A stretch of DNA of 30,098 nt from JANRKF01 sp964519595 (GTDB lineage: Bacteria > Pseudomonadota > Alphaproteobacteria > Rickettsiales > SXRF01), in contig CAZFJN010000024.1 in the NCBI GenBank assembly GCA_964519595.1, positions 1 through 30,098 on the forward strand, in the 5' to 3' direction. The stretch's first letter is position 1. Every line of letters starts with the position of its first letter. The translations under genes and the position numbers were made by a program. The notes beneath the pieces are model-generated. The model worked only from the letters and a program-made list of their open reading frames with translations, was not told the DNA's origin and did no database searches. Below are positions 29,073-30,098 of this stretch, in pieces.

Positions 29073-30098
29073 TTAACCGAGGAGTTTCAGTAAGGCTTGC
29101 AACTGCTGGTTAGCCTGAGCTAACACAGATATACCAGCCTGTAACTGCACCTGAGCGGTTGCATAAGATGTTGACTCCGCCGCAATGTCAGTATCAAGCA
29201 ATTCTGACCGCGAAGCATCCTGATTCTGAACAGAGATCTGAATGTTTGCAGAAGCGAAGTTAAACCGTGATTGCAACGCACCAACCGATGCACGAATCGA
29301 GGTGATGGTAGACAGAGCGTCATCAATAGCATCAGAAGCCTCTGACGCACCTGACAGCGTAGAAATTGACAGTGTTGCACCATCAAAGAGCTTATCAGTA
29401 GATGCCGCCGCAATGCTTACAGAAAGCGATTCATCAGCACTTGTTCCGATTTGGAAAGAAAGAGCTGCTGAACCTGACGTAGCACCGAATGCCTCACGCA
29501 ACGCGTCTTCGAAAGCAGCTGCTTTATCTGCATTACCAAGATCAATTGCCTTTGAACCAACAGTAAACTCGATATATTGATCAGCATCTGAAGCACTCAC
29601 CAGCCTGTATGTCTGGTTAGCACCGAGTGTAGTGCCAATATCATCTTTGGTGGTATATGTTTCGCCGCCTATAGTCAAAGTAACAGAGGCATCAGTTTGA
29701 CTACCAGTAGCCGTAGCAACTGAAATATCAGTGATATCAAGTTCACTGAAATCAGCCAGACGTGCGGTAACTTTTGTGCCAAGCAATGAACCAGTTACAG
29801 TACCATTCACTGCAAATGATCCACCAGCCGTATAGCTGGAAACACTCCTGGTTTGTAGGAAGCTCAAACCAGAAAATGCTGCATCCAGCCTGCTGGCTAC
29901 CACATCTGCTTGCGCTTGCGTAGTAAGTGAGGTTATCTCGTTTGCTTTAAGCTGGATGTCGAAGTAACCGCCATTGCTACCATCCGCCAGAGTATCTGAT
30001 AGGAAACGAATTGTAGTGTTTGATGAGATGGTCAGATCCACCTTCTCTGCTGTATAGGTATAATCACCCACCTGAATAGACAAGGTAACCTGATCACT
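29073..30098 (-). CDS. flagellin, C-terminal part (cut by window edge)
   Basis: About 341 residues are visible and the frame stays open to the last base, so the N-terminus is outside the window. The apparent TTG start at 30083 is not real. The C-terminal flagellin domain is clear: IRASVGALQSRFNFASANI, then DASRSELLDTDIAAESTSYA and VQLQAGISVLAQANQQLQALLKLLG. The residues before it form the variable surface-exposed domain, with a flagellin IN-like strand repeat (around TLGANQTYRLV). It is followed by a hairpin, flaG-like, fliD and fliS. No symbol is given because several flagellin paralogues are usual in alphaproteobacteria. Confidence 0.93.
   Translation of the reverse strand, partial: SDQVTLSIQVGDYTYTAEKVDLTISSNTTIRFLSDTLADGSNGGYFDIQLKANEITSLTTQAQADVVASRLDAAFSGLSFLQTRSVSSYTAGGSFAVNGTVTGSLLGTKVTARLADFSELDITDISVATATGSQTDASVTLTIGGETYTTKDDIGTTLGANQTYRLVSASDADQYIEFTVGSKAIDLGNADKAAAFEDALREAFGATSGSAALSFQIGTSADESLSVSIAAASTDKLFDGATLSISTLSGASEASDAIDDALSTITSIRASVGALQSRFNFASANIQISVQNQDASRSELLDTDIAAESTSYATAQVQLQAGISVLAQANQQLQALLKLLG

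Noticed and set aside
30081..30083. TTG as start of a complete 336-residue flagellin
   Set aside because: The frame is open to the window edge and the conserved N-terminal flagellin domain is missing, so the gene is cut by the window.

Overview
The window looks like a chromosomal scaffold from an alphaproteobacterium of moderate to low GC content. The evidence is gene content: the rpmF-plsX-fabH cluster, mrp and a Do-type protease gene divergent from hflK-hflC, a fliK-flgD-flgE order, a flagellin with the alphaproteobacterial C-terminus, and TGGCACG-N4-TTGCA (sigma-54) promoters in front of flagellar genes. I cannot place it to genus. Two runs of exactly 100 N mark assembly joins, so this is probably a draft or metagenome-derived genome.

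Left part (1-3300). A tRNA-Ser(GGA) at the edge is followed by a gene-free 630-bp stretch holding a multi-hairpin repeat and a MITE-like element of about 190 bp. Then come four tightly packed minus-strand genes that look like phage tail-fibre or baseplate accessory proteins. They lie directly downstream of fabH in the same orientation, and no integrase, capsid or terminase gene is visible.

Housekeeping part (3300-15740). rpmF, plsX and fabH form a lipid-synthesis operon. htrA/degP-like and mrp (minus) are divergent from hflK-hflC (plus), giving an envelope protein quality-control and Fe-S-carrier neighbourhood. Convergent with hflC is a complete tripartite efflux operon read tolC-like, macA-like, ATPase, permease, in which the MacB function is split over two genes. 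Mrp and the ATPase carry in-frame Asn-rich tandem repeats.

Accessory part (15780-20310). An 11-unit heptanucleotide array is followed by four PHO-type half-sites in exact 11-bp phase and a -10 box. Next come a secreted eight-cysteine orphan protein and a compact operon: a membrane-anchored arylsulfotransferase-like protein, two tiny membrane proteins and a PAPS-type sulfotransferase. The last three genes are joined by stop/start overlaps. This is the best candidate for an undescribed system, possibly a phosphate-regulated sulfation pathway for an envelope molecule. A convergent small gene with an acidic tail closes the region.

Flagellar part (20310-30098, all minus). Flagellin (cut by the window edge), flaG-like, fliD, fliS, fliK, flgD and flgE. 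I see sigma-54 type promoters before fliD and, in tandem, before fliK. FlgE is 1015 residues because of three inserted 'HGL' beta domains of the kind common in phage tail proteins.
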